From the IMG/VR virus record IMGVR_UViG_3300046003_001393, positions 1-21,137 of that record: a stretch of DNA of 21,137 nt; one strand, written 5' to 3'. Below the pieces are notes generated by a model. The model was not told where the DNA came from. It searched no databases and worked only from the letters and a program-made list of their open reading frames with translations. A program made the position numbers and the translations under genes. This document shows positions 7,244 through 14,278 of this stretch, in pieces; position 1 is the first letter of the stretch; the number at the start of each line of letters is the position of its first letter. This stretch comes from a virus.

Positions 7244-8380
7244 TTAAAATAACATACTGAAAAGTAGTGCTCTATTTTTACTTATTAATTCATCAGTGGT
7301 AAAACTGGCATTTACTGTGCCGTCTAATTCTATACTAGGTCTAGTATTTCTAAAACTTAAACCTGTGGTCCCAGTTCCCGGTGTAGACCCGTAAAGTATA
7401 GATGTACTGCTGACCTGTGTTACCGGACTTCCATGATATTCAAAACTCATGGCATATGAAATCACAACCTTGCCTGTGCCGTTGGTTTCTAATCTTATGT
7501 TGGCGTTGGTGTTGTCTGACTGAATAACCACTGCACTTTGATTTTCAAAACCGGTAAGATTTGTCGCAGTTGGTCCTGGATTGTAATTTCCTGACATAGC
7601 TGCTTCTATATCAGGTACTACAGGATCTTCAGTAAAAATAGTAAGACCTGTCATCTCAAAATGGTCTTTAGTCATTACTGCCACACGCCTGTTGTCAACA
7701 ATAAAAGCAATCTCACTACGTGTTGGTTGAGCTATATACGGTCCTATTGCAGGTGAAAAGGATGCTGCTGGCAGTGCATTTTCTTTGTCAAACACAATGA
7801 CTCTGGTATCATCTTTGGTAATTTGAAATGTGGGATTTAATTGAATTGCATCATCTACATATCGTTTGTTTGGAACATCATCATCGTCTAACACTCGCTG
7901 TTCGTAGTTCACAGTGCCTGTTACTTTTACTACTCCTGTGCCAGCGCCAATTAGAATTAAATCTCCGTCGTCAGTAGCAGCATCTGTTAGAATCTGTGAC
8001 AGTTTTAATTTGCTGTCTGTGTAATTGAAACCATCTTCAGGTGTGCCCTGTGCTATCTGCCAAGTTTCGTTAGCCTCATCCCACAACAAAGCAGTTGGGG
8101 CAACTTGACTAGAGTCGATGTTATAACCTCGATCTATCTGTACGCCAGAATAACCCAGTGTGACACCTTGCCCAGTTTCACCATAATTGAGGATAATGAT
8201 GTTATCCTGCACATTCAAGTTTGTGGCTTCGACCGTGAGTGTTTCTCCCAATACAATGAGATTGCCAGTGATTCGAACTTCGCCTACATTAGGACCGGTG
8301 TCCAGCAGAATACTACTGCCTTCACCGGTTTTAATATTATAATCACCGCTAGATTGTACTGTGCGTCCACTCAGTGCCAT
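7244..8380 (-). CDS. Tail-fibre-like structural protein (378 aa)
   Basis: ATG at 8380 follows AGGAATATTAT. The N-terminus contains VRITGNLIVLGETLTVEA and LNVQDNIIILNYGE, a pattern that recurs in phage fibre shafts. VPNKRYVDDAI (about residues 168-178) resembles the NK-x-YVD motif at domain joints in tail fibre proteins. The rest is beta-rich, with NIRLETNGTGKVVIS near residue 300 and a hydrophobic C-terminus (LLFSMLF). It lies in the same run as the other fibre-like genes, 14 nt after the 231-aa gene. No peptidase or S74 chaperone motif is visible, and the receptor specificity is unknown. Confidence 0.82.
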   Translation of the reverse strand: MALSGRTVQSSGDYNIKTGEGSSILLDTGPNVGEVRITGNLIVLGETLTVEATNLNVQDNIIILNYGETGQGVTLGYSGVQIDRGYNIDSSQVAPTALLWDEANETWQIAQGTPEDGFNYTDSKLKLSQILTDAATDDGDLILIGAGTGVVKVTGTVNYEQRVLDDDDVPNKRYVDDAIQLNPTFQITKDDTRVIVFDKENALPAASFSPAIGPYIAQPTRSEIAFIVDNRRVAVMTKDHFEMTGLTIFTEDPVVPDIEAAMSGNYNPGPTATNLTGFENQSAVVIQSDNTNANIRLETNGTGKVVISYAMSFEYHGSPVTQVSSTSILYGSTPGTGTTGLSFRNTRPSIELDGTVNASFTTDELISKNRALLFSMLF

Positions 8381-8394
8381 ATAATATTCCTAGA

Positions 8395-9090
8395 TTAAAT
8401 TGCTGTTAGTACAATATAGTCTGCTGAAGAATCGCTTTCTAGATACCATGTGTAACGAACACCATCGTGGTTAGTAGAAGTATTGTCATCTTCACCTCTA
8501 TGGATACCACCGCTTAGTACTGGCACAGTTGGGAAGCCGTATGCCAGTCTCTTAGTCAGTTTACGGATTGGCACTAGACCAGCTGAAGTTCCAGCTGACT
8601 CACCGCCACCTGTTCCGACTACTGGGGAACCACGCATTAGGATTTCACCGTTGGCGTTTGGTGTTGTGTCGACCAGTTTACCTACTTTTCTAATACCGTC
8701 ATAGAATAATGCTACACCAGCTCCTGTGGCTGTAGCTGCATTGGAAATAGTGATAGCTGATGTACTATCAATAGATTCAATCACAGAACCTACTGGAATA
8801 CCTACTCCGTGTATTGCAGCTCCAACTGAAAATTCATATTGAGCATCTGTAGGATCTGTACTTACTGAAGTAATTGATTTACTTCCAGAAGTAGTTACCC
8901 CAGTTACTGCGCTGCTCATTCCAAACTGTCTTGCAACTACGAAAGTGTTGGCGCCTCGTTGTTTAACAATAGAATAGTCTGTAGCTAATGCACTGCTAAA
9001 ATAACCGCTTACTGTAATTCCAGTATTTGCACCAACACCATTTCTAATAACATCTGTACCAAATATGTCTTTCTTTAATGAACGTCCCAT
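8395..9090 (-). CDS. Virion structural protein, unknown function (231 aa)
   Basis: First gene after the late octamer at 9173-9180. ATG at 9090 is preceded by CTAGGAGAAACAA, a strong ribosome binding site. The protein starts MGRSLKKDIFGTDVIRNG and ends YTWYLESDSSADYIVLTAI. The middle (TSGSKSITSV through AITISNAATATGAG) looks like an Ig-like or beta-sandwich repeat of the kind found on phage capsids and tails. As the promoter-proximal gene of its unit, just downstream of the capsid unit, it may be abundant. A head decoration or neck/fibre role is possible, but I cannot assign one. Confidence 0.8.
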   Translation of the reverse strand: MGRSLKKDIFGTDVIRNGVGANTGITVSGYFSSALATDYSIVKQRGANTFVVARQFGMSSAVTGVTTSGSKSITSVSTDPTDAQYEFSVGAAIHGVGIPVGSVIESIDSTSAITISNAATATGAGVALFYDGIRKVGKLVDTTPNANGEILMRGSPVVGTGGGESAGTSAGLVPIRKLTKRLAYGFPTVPVLSGGIHRGEDDNTSTNHDGVRYTWYLESDSSADYIVLTAI

Positions 9091-9103
9091 TTGTTTCTCC
9101 TAG

Positions 9104-9118
9104 TGATTTTTTAAATCA
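9104..9118 (-). promoter_or_regulatory. Small hairpin next to the ribosome binding site of the 231-aa gene
   Basis: TGATTT-TTT-AAATCA is a 6-bp inverted repeat with a 3-nt loop, directly upstream of the AGGAG of the 231-aa gene. A second short dyad (GCGG-GTT-CCGC on the plus strand) lies near 9124-9134. Both fall in the predicted leader of the late transcript. They are weak, and either may be chance. Confidence 0.3.
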
Positions 9119-9172
9119 TACGCGGCGGGTTCCGCATAAGTCCGATTTTACGGCTCTTACTTTATGATACTT

Positions 9173-9180
9173 TATTTATC
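9173..9180 (-). promoter_or_regulatory. T4-type late promoter, GATAAATA
   Basis: The minus strand reads GATAAATA, fitting the NATAAATA variant of the T4 late octamer. It overlaps the stop codon of the 89-aa gene and lies about 83 nt upstream of the 231-aa gene. The 82-nt leader contains only the small hairpins noted separately. Confidence 0.6.
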
Positions 9181-9445
9181 CGCGACTCAGTATAGCCATC
9201 AGTTCTAATTTTTCCACTGTGCCTAACACTTGATTGATGGCGTCTATTTCTCGTTGTGCTCGTTCTAGATAACTTCTGCTGTGCGTTTGTCTATGCATAA
9301 CCATAATCTTGCTGTGCTGTTGTATATGCCTATCTATAATTTTTTCTATTTGTTGTACATCGTGAGCAAACATAGGAAAACGTTTGCGCCAAACTAATAA
9401 TTGTTTTCCTAGTTGTGTAAAATCTTTGTCGCTTTCTATTTGCAT
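9176..9445 (-). CDS. Small helical hypothetical protein (89 aa)
   Basis: It sits between the terminator after the capsid gene and the next late promoter. The protein is predicted mostly alpha-helical, with charged and His/Gln-rich stretches (DVQQIEKIIDRHIQQHSK; YLERAQREIDAINQVLG). I recognise no family. There is no Shine-Dalgarno sequence before ATG 9445. An in-frame TGA lies five codons upstream, so the start cannot be much earlier, and the next Met is more than 20 codons in. A late-octamer-like CTTAAATA ends 4 nt before the ATG. The coding sequence is clean and comparable in style with its neighbours, so I think it is real. Confidence 0.7.
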   Translation of the reverse strand: MQIESDKDFTQLGKQLLVWRKRFPMFAHDVQQIEKIIDRHIQQHSKIMVMHRQTHSRSYLERAQREIDAINQVLGTVEKLELMAILSRG

Positions 9446-9449
9446 CAGA

Positions 9450-9457
9450 TATTTAAG
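9450..9457 (-). promoter_or_regulatory. Weak late-octamer-like sequence, CTTAAATA
   Basis: Two mismatches to TATAAATA, placed just past the terminator of the capsid unit and 4 nt upstream of the 89-aa start codon. If active, the transcript would start at or just inside the coding sequence. It is listed because position and spacing match the perfect octamer at 14279-14286. Confidence 0.3.
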
Positions 9458-9463
9458 TCAAAC

Positions 9464-9487
9464 AAAAAGGCTCCGAAGAGCCTTTTT
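9464..9487 (-). terminator. Intrinsic terminator after the major capsid gene
   Basis: The minus-strand RNA would form GGCUC-UUCG-GAGCC, a stem closed by a stable UUCG tetraloop, followed by five U. The A run on the other side extends the stem to 10 bp, so it could also work in the opposite direction. It lies 24 nt after the gp23 stop codon and closes the head transcription unit. Confidence 0.9.
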
Positions 9488-9511
9488 GAACTTTGTTGTA
9501 AAAGTCAGCAA

Positions 9512-10687
9512 TTAAGCAAACTTAACATTACCGCTAGTGATAGCAACGTTAGCCAAATAATCAGCTGCGTTACCTAGAGATGATGCTGTGTTGGTCAATT
9601 CAACATAACCATAACGTGTCATGAATGATACGACTGGTTCGAATGTTGATGGATCAAGTACAACTCCACTGCTCATCAATGGAATGTATGGGCAGTAGAA
9701 CGCGGCTGCATCAGATTCTGAAGAACCTTTGTAACCAATTAGCACTGGAGCACTGTCAGCGGCATAACCGTTAACATAGATCTTCATAGCACTGTTCAAT
9801 GTACCAACAAACTTGGTGTTTGTAGGAGCTTCGAATGTACCTTCTGTTGTTCTTGCGAACGCAGAAGTTGTAGCACTTTGTAGAATTGTCAATGCAAACG
9901 GTGAAACAACTGCAAAGTTACCTGCGCCACGACGTGTACGCTGTGCAATGATGTTGCTAGCACGATTGATCTGAACAGCTAGAGCAGCGTGTTCGTCACC
10001 AACGAAAGTAGCAGTACCACTAACAGTGGCCTGGTCGTAGGTTAGTACGGCTGTGCCAGATAGTGTTGTCAAGCTACGTAGAACTTCTTGATCGATCTCA
10101 GCTGTGATCTCTTGTGCAAGAGCAGCCATGATTTCTGCTTCGATGTCAATGCCTTGTTGGGCTTGTGCATCTTGAGCAGCTTCAAACGTCCAGCGAGCTG
10201 ATAACTTACGTGTCTTAGCTTCAACTGTTTGTTTCAAGATCTGAATGCTCATTCTGTTACCAGCTGCACCTTCTTTGGCTGCTGTTGCATCAGCTCTGCC
10301 ATTTGTGTTACCAGAATATCCTTCTGCAACCTTAAATGGTGATAGAGCTTCTTCACCAGCACTTGCACTGTCACCAGTACTGCCTGTGTAGTTGTCTGCG
10401 TAACGAACACGTAGAGTGTGGATTTGACCCACTGGTCCAGTCATAGGCTGGACACCAACCAACTCGTTAGCGATAACTGTTGGCATTACACGTCTAATGA
10501 CGGGTAGAATAACACGGTTAAGTGTTGCAATGTTGCCGGCGGATGTGGCTCCAGCAGTGGCACTCTCTGCCAAATACTTACGGGTATTTTCTAGAGTAGT
10601 TGCCATTACTGAACGCTTGTTGCCTTGAAGACCTTCTAAAAGAGCTTCTTTGGTTTCCGACCAGCGTGACTCGAGTAATTGTGACAT
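9512..10687 (-). CDS. 23: Major capsid protein gp23
   Basis: Forms the capsid hexamer lattice. ATG at 10687 has AAGGAG upstream. The protein (391 aa) carries the T4 gp23 signature GVQPMTGPVGQIHTLRVRY, then QTVEAKTRKLSARWTFEAAQD, the RRGAGNFAVVSP stretch and TRYGYVEL near the end, in the same order as in T4. The N-terminal 41 residues form the delta region, ending in KYLAE. By comparison with T4, gp21 should cut after Glu41 to leave SATAGAT as the mature N-terminus. The protein is much shorter than T4 gp23 (about 521 aa). The missing part lies between the GVQPM and QTVEAK blocks, where T4 has its insertion domain. Last gene of the head unit, followed by a terminator. Confidence 0.97.
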   Translation of the reverse strand: MSQLLESRWSETKEALLEGLQGNKRSVMATTLENTRKYLAESATAGATSAGNIATLNRVILPVIRRVMPTVIANELVGVQPMTGPVGQIHTLRVRYADNYTGSTGDSASAGEEALSPFKVAEGYSGNTNGRADATAAKEGAAGNRMSIQILKQTVEAKTRKLSARWTFEAAQDAQAQQGIDIEAEIMAALAQEITAEIDQEVLRSLTTLSGTAVLTYDQATVSGTATFVGDEHAALAVQINRASNIIAQRTRRGAGNFAVVSPFALTILQSATTSAFARTTEGTFEAPTNTKFVGTLNSAMKIYVNGYAADSAPVLIGYKGSSESDAAAFYCPYIPLMSSGVVLDPSTFEPVVSFMTRYGYVELTNTASSLGNAADYLANVAITSGNVKFA

Positions 10688-10698
10688 TATAGTTCTCC

Positions 10699-11790
10699 TT
10701 AAACTTTTAGTCCCGCAAGCCTGCGGATGTCGATGATTTCAGCAGTTTTATCGTCGCTGCTGATTGATTGTGCCTGTTTGTTGCCTGTGATTTCTTTTGA
10801 TTCTGTAAGTGATTTCTTGACCTGTACTCCGCCATCCATTACAGCTGGTAAGTATTTGTCAAAAGCCACGTGTAGTCTGTCAGTTTGAATAGATTCAAGT
10901 AATTGTTTCATCACTTGTTTTTTATCACCACCAAGTGGATCAAGCAATTCGCTCATTGTTTCTTTGCGAGTGGCTGAATCTTTAGCAATGCGTAATTCTG
11001 TTTCACGACTTTCAACTAATTTCTGTGTATCTGCAACAATCTTTGCTGCTTCTTCAAGTTCTTGCTCTTTTACAGCAAATGCTTTTAGAAGTTTAGCGGT
11101 TTCTGATTTCTCATTAAGATGGCTGGCAGCATATTCGCTGGCAAAACTTTCAAAAATTCTGCGACCAAAATCATTTCTACGAGCAGCTTCAATGTCTTCA
11201 CGCAATTGATGCATTTCAGAACGCAGTCCTTTGGAGACTGTTTCTTCAATGATCGTTGCAGAACGAGCAACAAAATCTTTCTTGATAGCTTCAAACTTGG
11301 CCTTGCTTTCGCGAACCAATTTTACTTTGGTTTCGGCTAAATCTTTCTTATCTGCGTGGAATTCTGCGATTTCTTTCGCTAGGGCATCCACAATAAAGGA
11401 TTCTAATTGTGTTACATTGTGTGCTACACGTTGGCGATCTTCATGCAATTCAGCCAGCTCTTTACGCAGATTGTTCATGACAAATGATTCCATTGCGGTA
11501 GAATCCTGTGTCATTTTTTCTGTGTAACGTGCTCTGGCGTCAATGAGTCCTTGACGGTCTTCAGCTAGCTCGCCTAGTTCCGCTTGTAGGCGGTCCGTTA
11601 GCATAGCTTCTACAGCTTCAACCATAGCAGACTTGTCGTGTTCGTACTTTTGTGCGAACTCTTCACGAAGTGTTGCGGTGACGTGGTCACGGTTTTCTTG
11701 AATTCTGCTTTGCCAAGCAGTTTCAATTTCCGATTTTATTTCTTCGGAAATCACATTGTTTTCAAACAATTGTTTTACGATGTCTAGCAT
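10699..11790 (-). CDS. 22: Prohead scaffolding core protein gp22
   Basis: Internal scaffold on which the prohead assembles, later digested by the prohead protease. ATG at 11790 follows GGAGAATCAC. At 363 aa it is longer than T4 gp22 (about 269 aa). It is almost wholly charged alpha-helix with coiled-coil character and ends in IDIRRLAGLKV. Three related segments, ELGELAEDRQ (about residue 71), ELAELHEDRQ (111) and EIAEFHADKK (140), each contain an (L/I)-x-E site of the kind cut by gp21. It lies between the protease and the capsid gene, the T4 order 21-22-23, which fixes the identification even though scaffold sequences diverge fast. Confidence 0.93.
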   Translation of the reverse strand: MLDIVKQLFENNVISEEIKSEIETAWQSRIQENRDHVTATLREEFAQKYEHDKSAMVEAVEAMLTDRLQAELGELAEDRQGLIDARARYTEKMTQDSTAMESFVMNNLRKELAELHEDRQRVAHNVTQLESFIVDALAKEIAEFHADKKDLAETKVKLVRESKAKFEAIKKDFVARSATIIEETVSKGLRSEMHQLREDIEAARRNDFGRRIFESFASEYAASHLNEKSETAKLLKAFAVKEQELEEAAKIVADTQKLVESRETELRIAKDSATRKETMSELLDPLGGDKKQVMKQLLESIQTDRLHVAFDKYLPAVMDGGVQVKKSLTESKEITGNKQAQSISSDDKTAEIIDIRRLAGLKV

Positions 11791-11805
11791 GTGATTCTCC
11801 TACTG

Positions 11806-12432
11806 TTATTTGAGACCTCTGATGATTTTCACCAGATTCTCTGCTAGGTATTTCTGTGCCTTAGGGTCGCCTTGAACTTCTTTTGCCATTGTAAATGCCT
11901 TATATCCACCTGTTGTATTCATCAAGTGTTCGTATACTGGTGTAGGATAAGCTCCCGGGGCGCTGGGTTGTGCCACAATGTCTACCGTGATTATTTCAAA
12001 TCCCTGAACATTGCCACTACCATCTACCTCACCTGAGCCTCTGCTCGATACACCTAACTTCACTCCCGACTCCAACATGGTCTGTACTAGATTGCCCATT
12101 GGAGTGGGAATTATTTTAAGTTTTCCGTAGCCGTTAGGACCATCCATCCACATCTTGGTAATCATGTGACTAACACGATCTAGATTGATTTTTAAATCCT
12201 GCGGGTGATCCAACTCTCCGCAAACTGAATATCCACCAGAGATCTGTTCGTTGAGCGTCTTGACAGCCTTGCCAATCTCTTGAGAAGAATAAATTCGCTG
12301 ATTCTGATTACGGATATCTCCTTGAATGCAGATACCGTTCAGATGCAGCGATTTTTTATCGCCCTCGCCTTCGCTCTCCAAGACAATCTTTGCCTGGTCA
12401 AAACTCAATTGTTCACTGAGGGTAGTTTTCAC
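11806..12432 (-). CDS. 21: Prohead core protease gp21
   Basis: Serine protease packed in the prohead that removes the gp23 N-terminus and digests the core. At 208 aa it is close to T4 gp21 (about 212 aa). Probable catalytic triad: His76 in CGELDHPQDL, Ser129 or Ser130 in KLGVSSRGSG, and Asp151 in IITVDIVAQPSAPGA. Start: GTG at 12432, with AGGA 7 nt upstream. No ATG lies nearby upstream in frame, so a GTG start is needed. Near the C-terminus, KYLAE (residues 194-198) repeats the exact pentapeptide at the gp23 cleavage site, suggesting self-cleavage that removes the last 10 residues. It follows the gp67-like gene by 12 nt. Confidence 0.95.
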   Translation of the reverse strand: MKTTLSEQLSFDQAKIVLESEGEGDKKSLHLNGICIQGDIRNQNQRIYSSQEIGKAVKTLNEQISGGYSVCGELDHPQDLKINLDRVSHMITKMWMDGPNGYGKLKIIPTPMGNLVQTMLESGVKLGVSSRGSGEVDGSGNVQGFEIITVDIVAQPSAPGAYPTPVYEHLMNTTGGYKAFTMAKEVQGDPKAQKYLAENLVKIIRGLK

Positions 12433-12444
12433 CGTTACGTCCTA

Positions 12445-13344
12445 TTATCTACGGCCACGGAAAAGACTTGCTTTATCAACTGAACCGGAAGAACCACCTG
12501 CTCCGCTGAATTTTCCTTCAGCTTCGCCTTTCTTCTCTGCACCATGACCTGGCTGTTTCGTAGAGAAAGCACCACCTGCCTTGCCGCCTGGAACGTTGAT
12601 ATTGCCTGCGTTATCTTCTTTTGGGTTGCCTTTGAATAGGCTGGAACCCTTTAAATGTCCTTGATTTGCATAGGTTGCTGCATCTTCTTTGCTTTGTGCA
12701 ATGTTAGAAGCTGTACCGCCCATGTCGTTTTTGCCTGCTACAATACTTTTTGTGTTAGCAGGGCCTGCAGAACCACCTGTACCAGAGAATGTGCCTTCTG
12801 CACCGCCTTTCTTCTCTGCACCATGACCACCAGCAACTTTTTCCACATACTCACGTACAGTGGCTAGATCGAAATCGTCTTTCATTTCATCTGGGGGGCC
12901 CATGTCATCGCCCATGTCATCGCCCATATCGTCACCGTTCATTGCGTCAAATTTGGCCTGTAGTTCATCTACAATAGCGTCTAGATCCTGGAACAACTCT
13001 TCTGGGGCTTTGTCGCCCATTTCGTCGCCCATTTCTCCATCTAGTTCACCTTCTAGGTCGTCGCCCATATCTGGTGTGTCGCCCATTTCGTCATCAGCTT
13101 CGATGGCAATGTCTTCGAAACCTTCTTCCATTTCTTCGTCGTCTTCTTCATCCACTGCTTCATCGACTTTTTCTTCGTCTTCTTCGTCTTCTTCAGCAGC
13201 TTCGTCTAATTCTGCGTCGATGAGATTTTCGTAGATCTCACGAGATTTTGCAACCACGTATTCGTGGAATAATTCTTCTGCTCTAGCTTGATCGTCGTTG
13301 ACCAGGCTTTCGAGCATCTGCTCTAATTTACTTTTATCTGACAT
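12445..13344 (-). CDS. 67: Acidic prohead core protein, gp67-like with long C-terminal extension (299 aa)
   Basis: Lies between portal and protease, the T4 place of gene 67. The first 48 residues (LESLVNDDQARAEELFHEYV, then a helix ending LIDAELDE) match the layout of T4 gp67: a short amphipathic helical region followed by a run of Glu and Asp. T4 gp67 is only about 80 aa. Here about 220 more residues follow: an acidic tract with repeated MGDD units (about residues 90-150) and then a Gly/Lys/Ser-rich tail with two copies of GHGAEKKG-x-AEG-x-FSG. The end is basic (SLFRGRR). L46-D47-E48 could be a gp21 cleavage site. ATG at 13344 has AAGGAGAATAACC before it. Assignment to gp67 rests on position and the N-terminal pattern; the tail's role is unknown. 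Confidence 0.72.
   Translation of the reverse strand: MSDKSKLEQMLESLVNDDQARAEELFHEYVVAKSREIYENLIDAELDEAAEEDEEDEEKVDEAVDEEDDEEMEEGFEDIAIEADDEMGDTPDMGDDLEGELDGEMGDEMGDKAPEELFQDLDAIVDELQAKFDAMNGDDMGDDMGDDMGPPDEMKDDFDLATVREYVEKVAGGHGAEKKGGAEGTFSGTGGSAGPANTKSIVAGKNDMGGTASNIAQSKEDAATYANQGHLKGSSLFKGNPKEDNAGNINVPGGKAGGAFSTKQPGHGAEKKGEAEGKFSGAGGSSGSVDKASLFRGRR
12482..12828 (-). repeat. Duplicated segment in the gp67-like tail
   Basis: Two copies at 12482-12549 and 12762-12828 encode GHGAEKKG-(E/G)-AEG-(K/T)-FSG-(A/T)-GGS. The shared part at 12525-12549 and 12804-12828 is identical at DNA level for more than 20 bases, so the duplication is recent or kept by recombination. The segment between the copies differs. 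Confidence 0.8.
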
Positions 13345-13381
13345 GGTTATTCTCCTTAAAGATGATTTGGCTGTCGTGCTT

Positions 13382-13399
13382 TATTTACAACAGTTGTAA
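13382..13399 (-). promoter_or_regulatory. Late-promoter-like TGTAAATA overlapping a 15-bp dyad
   Basis: In the 89-nt gap before the gp67-like gene the minus strand has TGTAAATA (13382-13389), one mismatch from NATAAATA. It overlaps a perfect inverted repeat TTACAAC-A-GTTGTAA (13385-13399). A start here would give a leader of about 30 nt before the gene. The rest of the gap 13345-13433 shows no gene. Weak promoter evidence; the dyad is clear. Confidence 0.35.
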
Positions 13400-13433
13400 C
13401 AAAACTGTGTTAAATGGTAGTTTTTTGATTGAT

Positions 13434-14063
13434 TTAGTTATTGTAAATAACTTCTGGGTAATTTAATTTAAACTCGTGATAGTTGATGTGTTTGAGATTG
13501 GGATGTTGATATCCCAGTTGATCGGGCACAAATGCACCGTCTTCGATTACTCTAACAAATTTGATCTGTCTAAATTCTTTGATAACTTTTTCAGTTTGAC
13601 TCAACCAGTTACCGTGGAACGTAGGAGAATCTGTGCTTTTCTTATAGTTAAATGTGTCTGCATACACATTATTGAATTTTCCACCAGCTCCTTGATAATC
13701 AAATCCCAATATATAGATAGTTTGATAGGTGTGTGTACTGGCAAACCACAGTGCGGTAGGACCACTGCTCCAGCCTTTGTGCGGGCTAAAAAAATTAATA
13801 TTTGCTTTTGATGTTACACCTTTGTTGGAATTGGTCCATACTTGATGTGTTCTGTGATAGCCCGAAGCTATAATTTCATTTACCATTTTGACATCAACGG
13901 CCACTAGATAATCTGGAGCAAATTCGCGGTACAAGGCGTTACAACCGTATACAACACCACGTTCTTGAAAGTTTCTAGGATCTATGTTTAGTCTGCTTTT
14001 GCCGTTGCCTAGTACAAAAGCTACATCACTCCGCTGGCTGCGCTGCTTCAACTGGAGTTCCAT
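13434..14063 (-). CDS. Hypothetical protein in the head module, possibly MptE/DUF115-like or glycosyltransferase-like (209 aa)
   Basis: Starts with DVAFVLGNGKSRLNIDP, a strand-loop with a glycine-rich turn, then VVYGCNALYREF, DYLVAVD and, in the middle, SSGPTALWFAS and TIYILGFDYQG. This arrangement (V-x-GNG-x-S, later CN-x-x, D-x-x-x-x-D, then an ILG-(F/H)-D strand) recalls the DUF115/MptE-like and sialyltransferase (GT42)-like Rossmann folds. I cannot confirm it. The gene overlaps the 82-aa gene by 38 nt. ATG 14063 has no clear ribosome binding site, and a TTG at codon 5 is an alternative start. It lies between portal and core genes, where T4 has nothing like it. Possible role: modifying a virion or host glycan; this is inference. 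Confidence 0.7.
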   Translation of the reverse strand: MELQLKQRSQRSDVAFVLGNGKSRLNIDPRNFQERGVVYGCNALYREFAPDYLVAVDVKMVNEIIASGYHRTHQVWTNSNKGVTSKANINFFSPHKGWSSGPTALWFASTHTYQTIYILGFDYQGAGGKFNNVYADTFNYKKSTDSPTFHGNWLSQTEKVIKEFRQIKFVRVIEDGAFVPDQLGYQHPNLKHINYHEFKLNYPEVIYNN

Positions 14064-14274
14064 ACATTTGTCTTATGAATTCTTGTTCTGACTGTTCTTC
14101 AAATTCGTGTGCTTCACTTTGTTGACGCAGTTGATTTATTTGTCTAAGTGTTAGTCGAATTTTTCGTGTGTCACTTTTTTTAACCACAGAAGAATCTCTG
14201 GCGCTGTCGTATCTACGATCAACTGCAAAATCATTGTTGTTGTCGTTAAAATATAAAAATTCTAATAGGAGCAT
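14026..14274 (-). CDS. Small conserved-looking protein after the portal (82 aa)
   Basis: Basic N-terminal half (FNDNNNDFAVDRRYDSARD; KIRLTLRQINQLRQQSE) and an acidic, helical C-terminal part (EFEEQSEQEFIRQMYG). From memory, similar small proteins follow gp20 in marine T4-like phages, with no known function. ATG 14274 has no Shine-Dalgarno sequence. Only 4 nt separate it from a perfect TATAAATA, and in-frame stops lie just upstream, so translation may be leaderless. The end overlaps the next gene by 38 nt, so the two are expected to be coupled. T4 gp68, also a small core protein between portal and protease, is a positional alternative, but I see no sequence match. Confidence 0.75.
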   Translation of the reverse strand: MLLLEFLYFNDNNNDFAVDRRYDSARDSSVVKKSDTRKIRLTLRQINQLRQQSEAHEFEEQSEQEFIRQMYGTPVEAAQPAE

Positions 14275-14278
14275 ATTG

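Noticed and set aside
4057-8380. S74 intramolecular chaperone or endosialidase domain in the fibre-like genes
   Set aside because: The DNT-x-DLG motif that often precedes such domains is present, but the proteins end without the chaperone signature.
11085-11294. Second minus-strand frame of 69 codons inside gp22
   Set aside because: Different frame within a well-identified scaffold gene. No ribosome binding site or recognisable product.
12895-12935. Possible tandem DNA repeat or CRISPR-like array (CCCATGTCATCG units)
   Set aside because: Short, contiguous units encode Met-Gly-Asp-Asp in the acidic tract. No spacers, so not CRISPR.
12860-13234. Serine-rich plus-strand frame of 124 codons
   Set aside because: It is the complement of the Glu/Asp codon runs of the gp67-like gene. 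Low complexity, no start signal.
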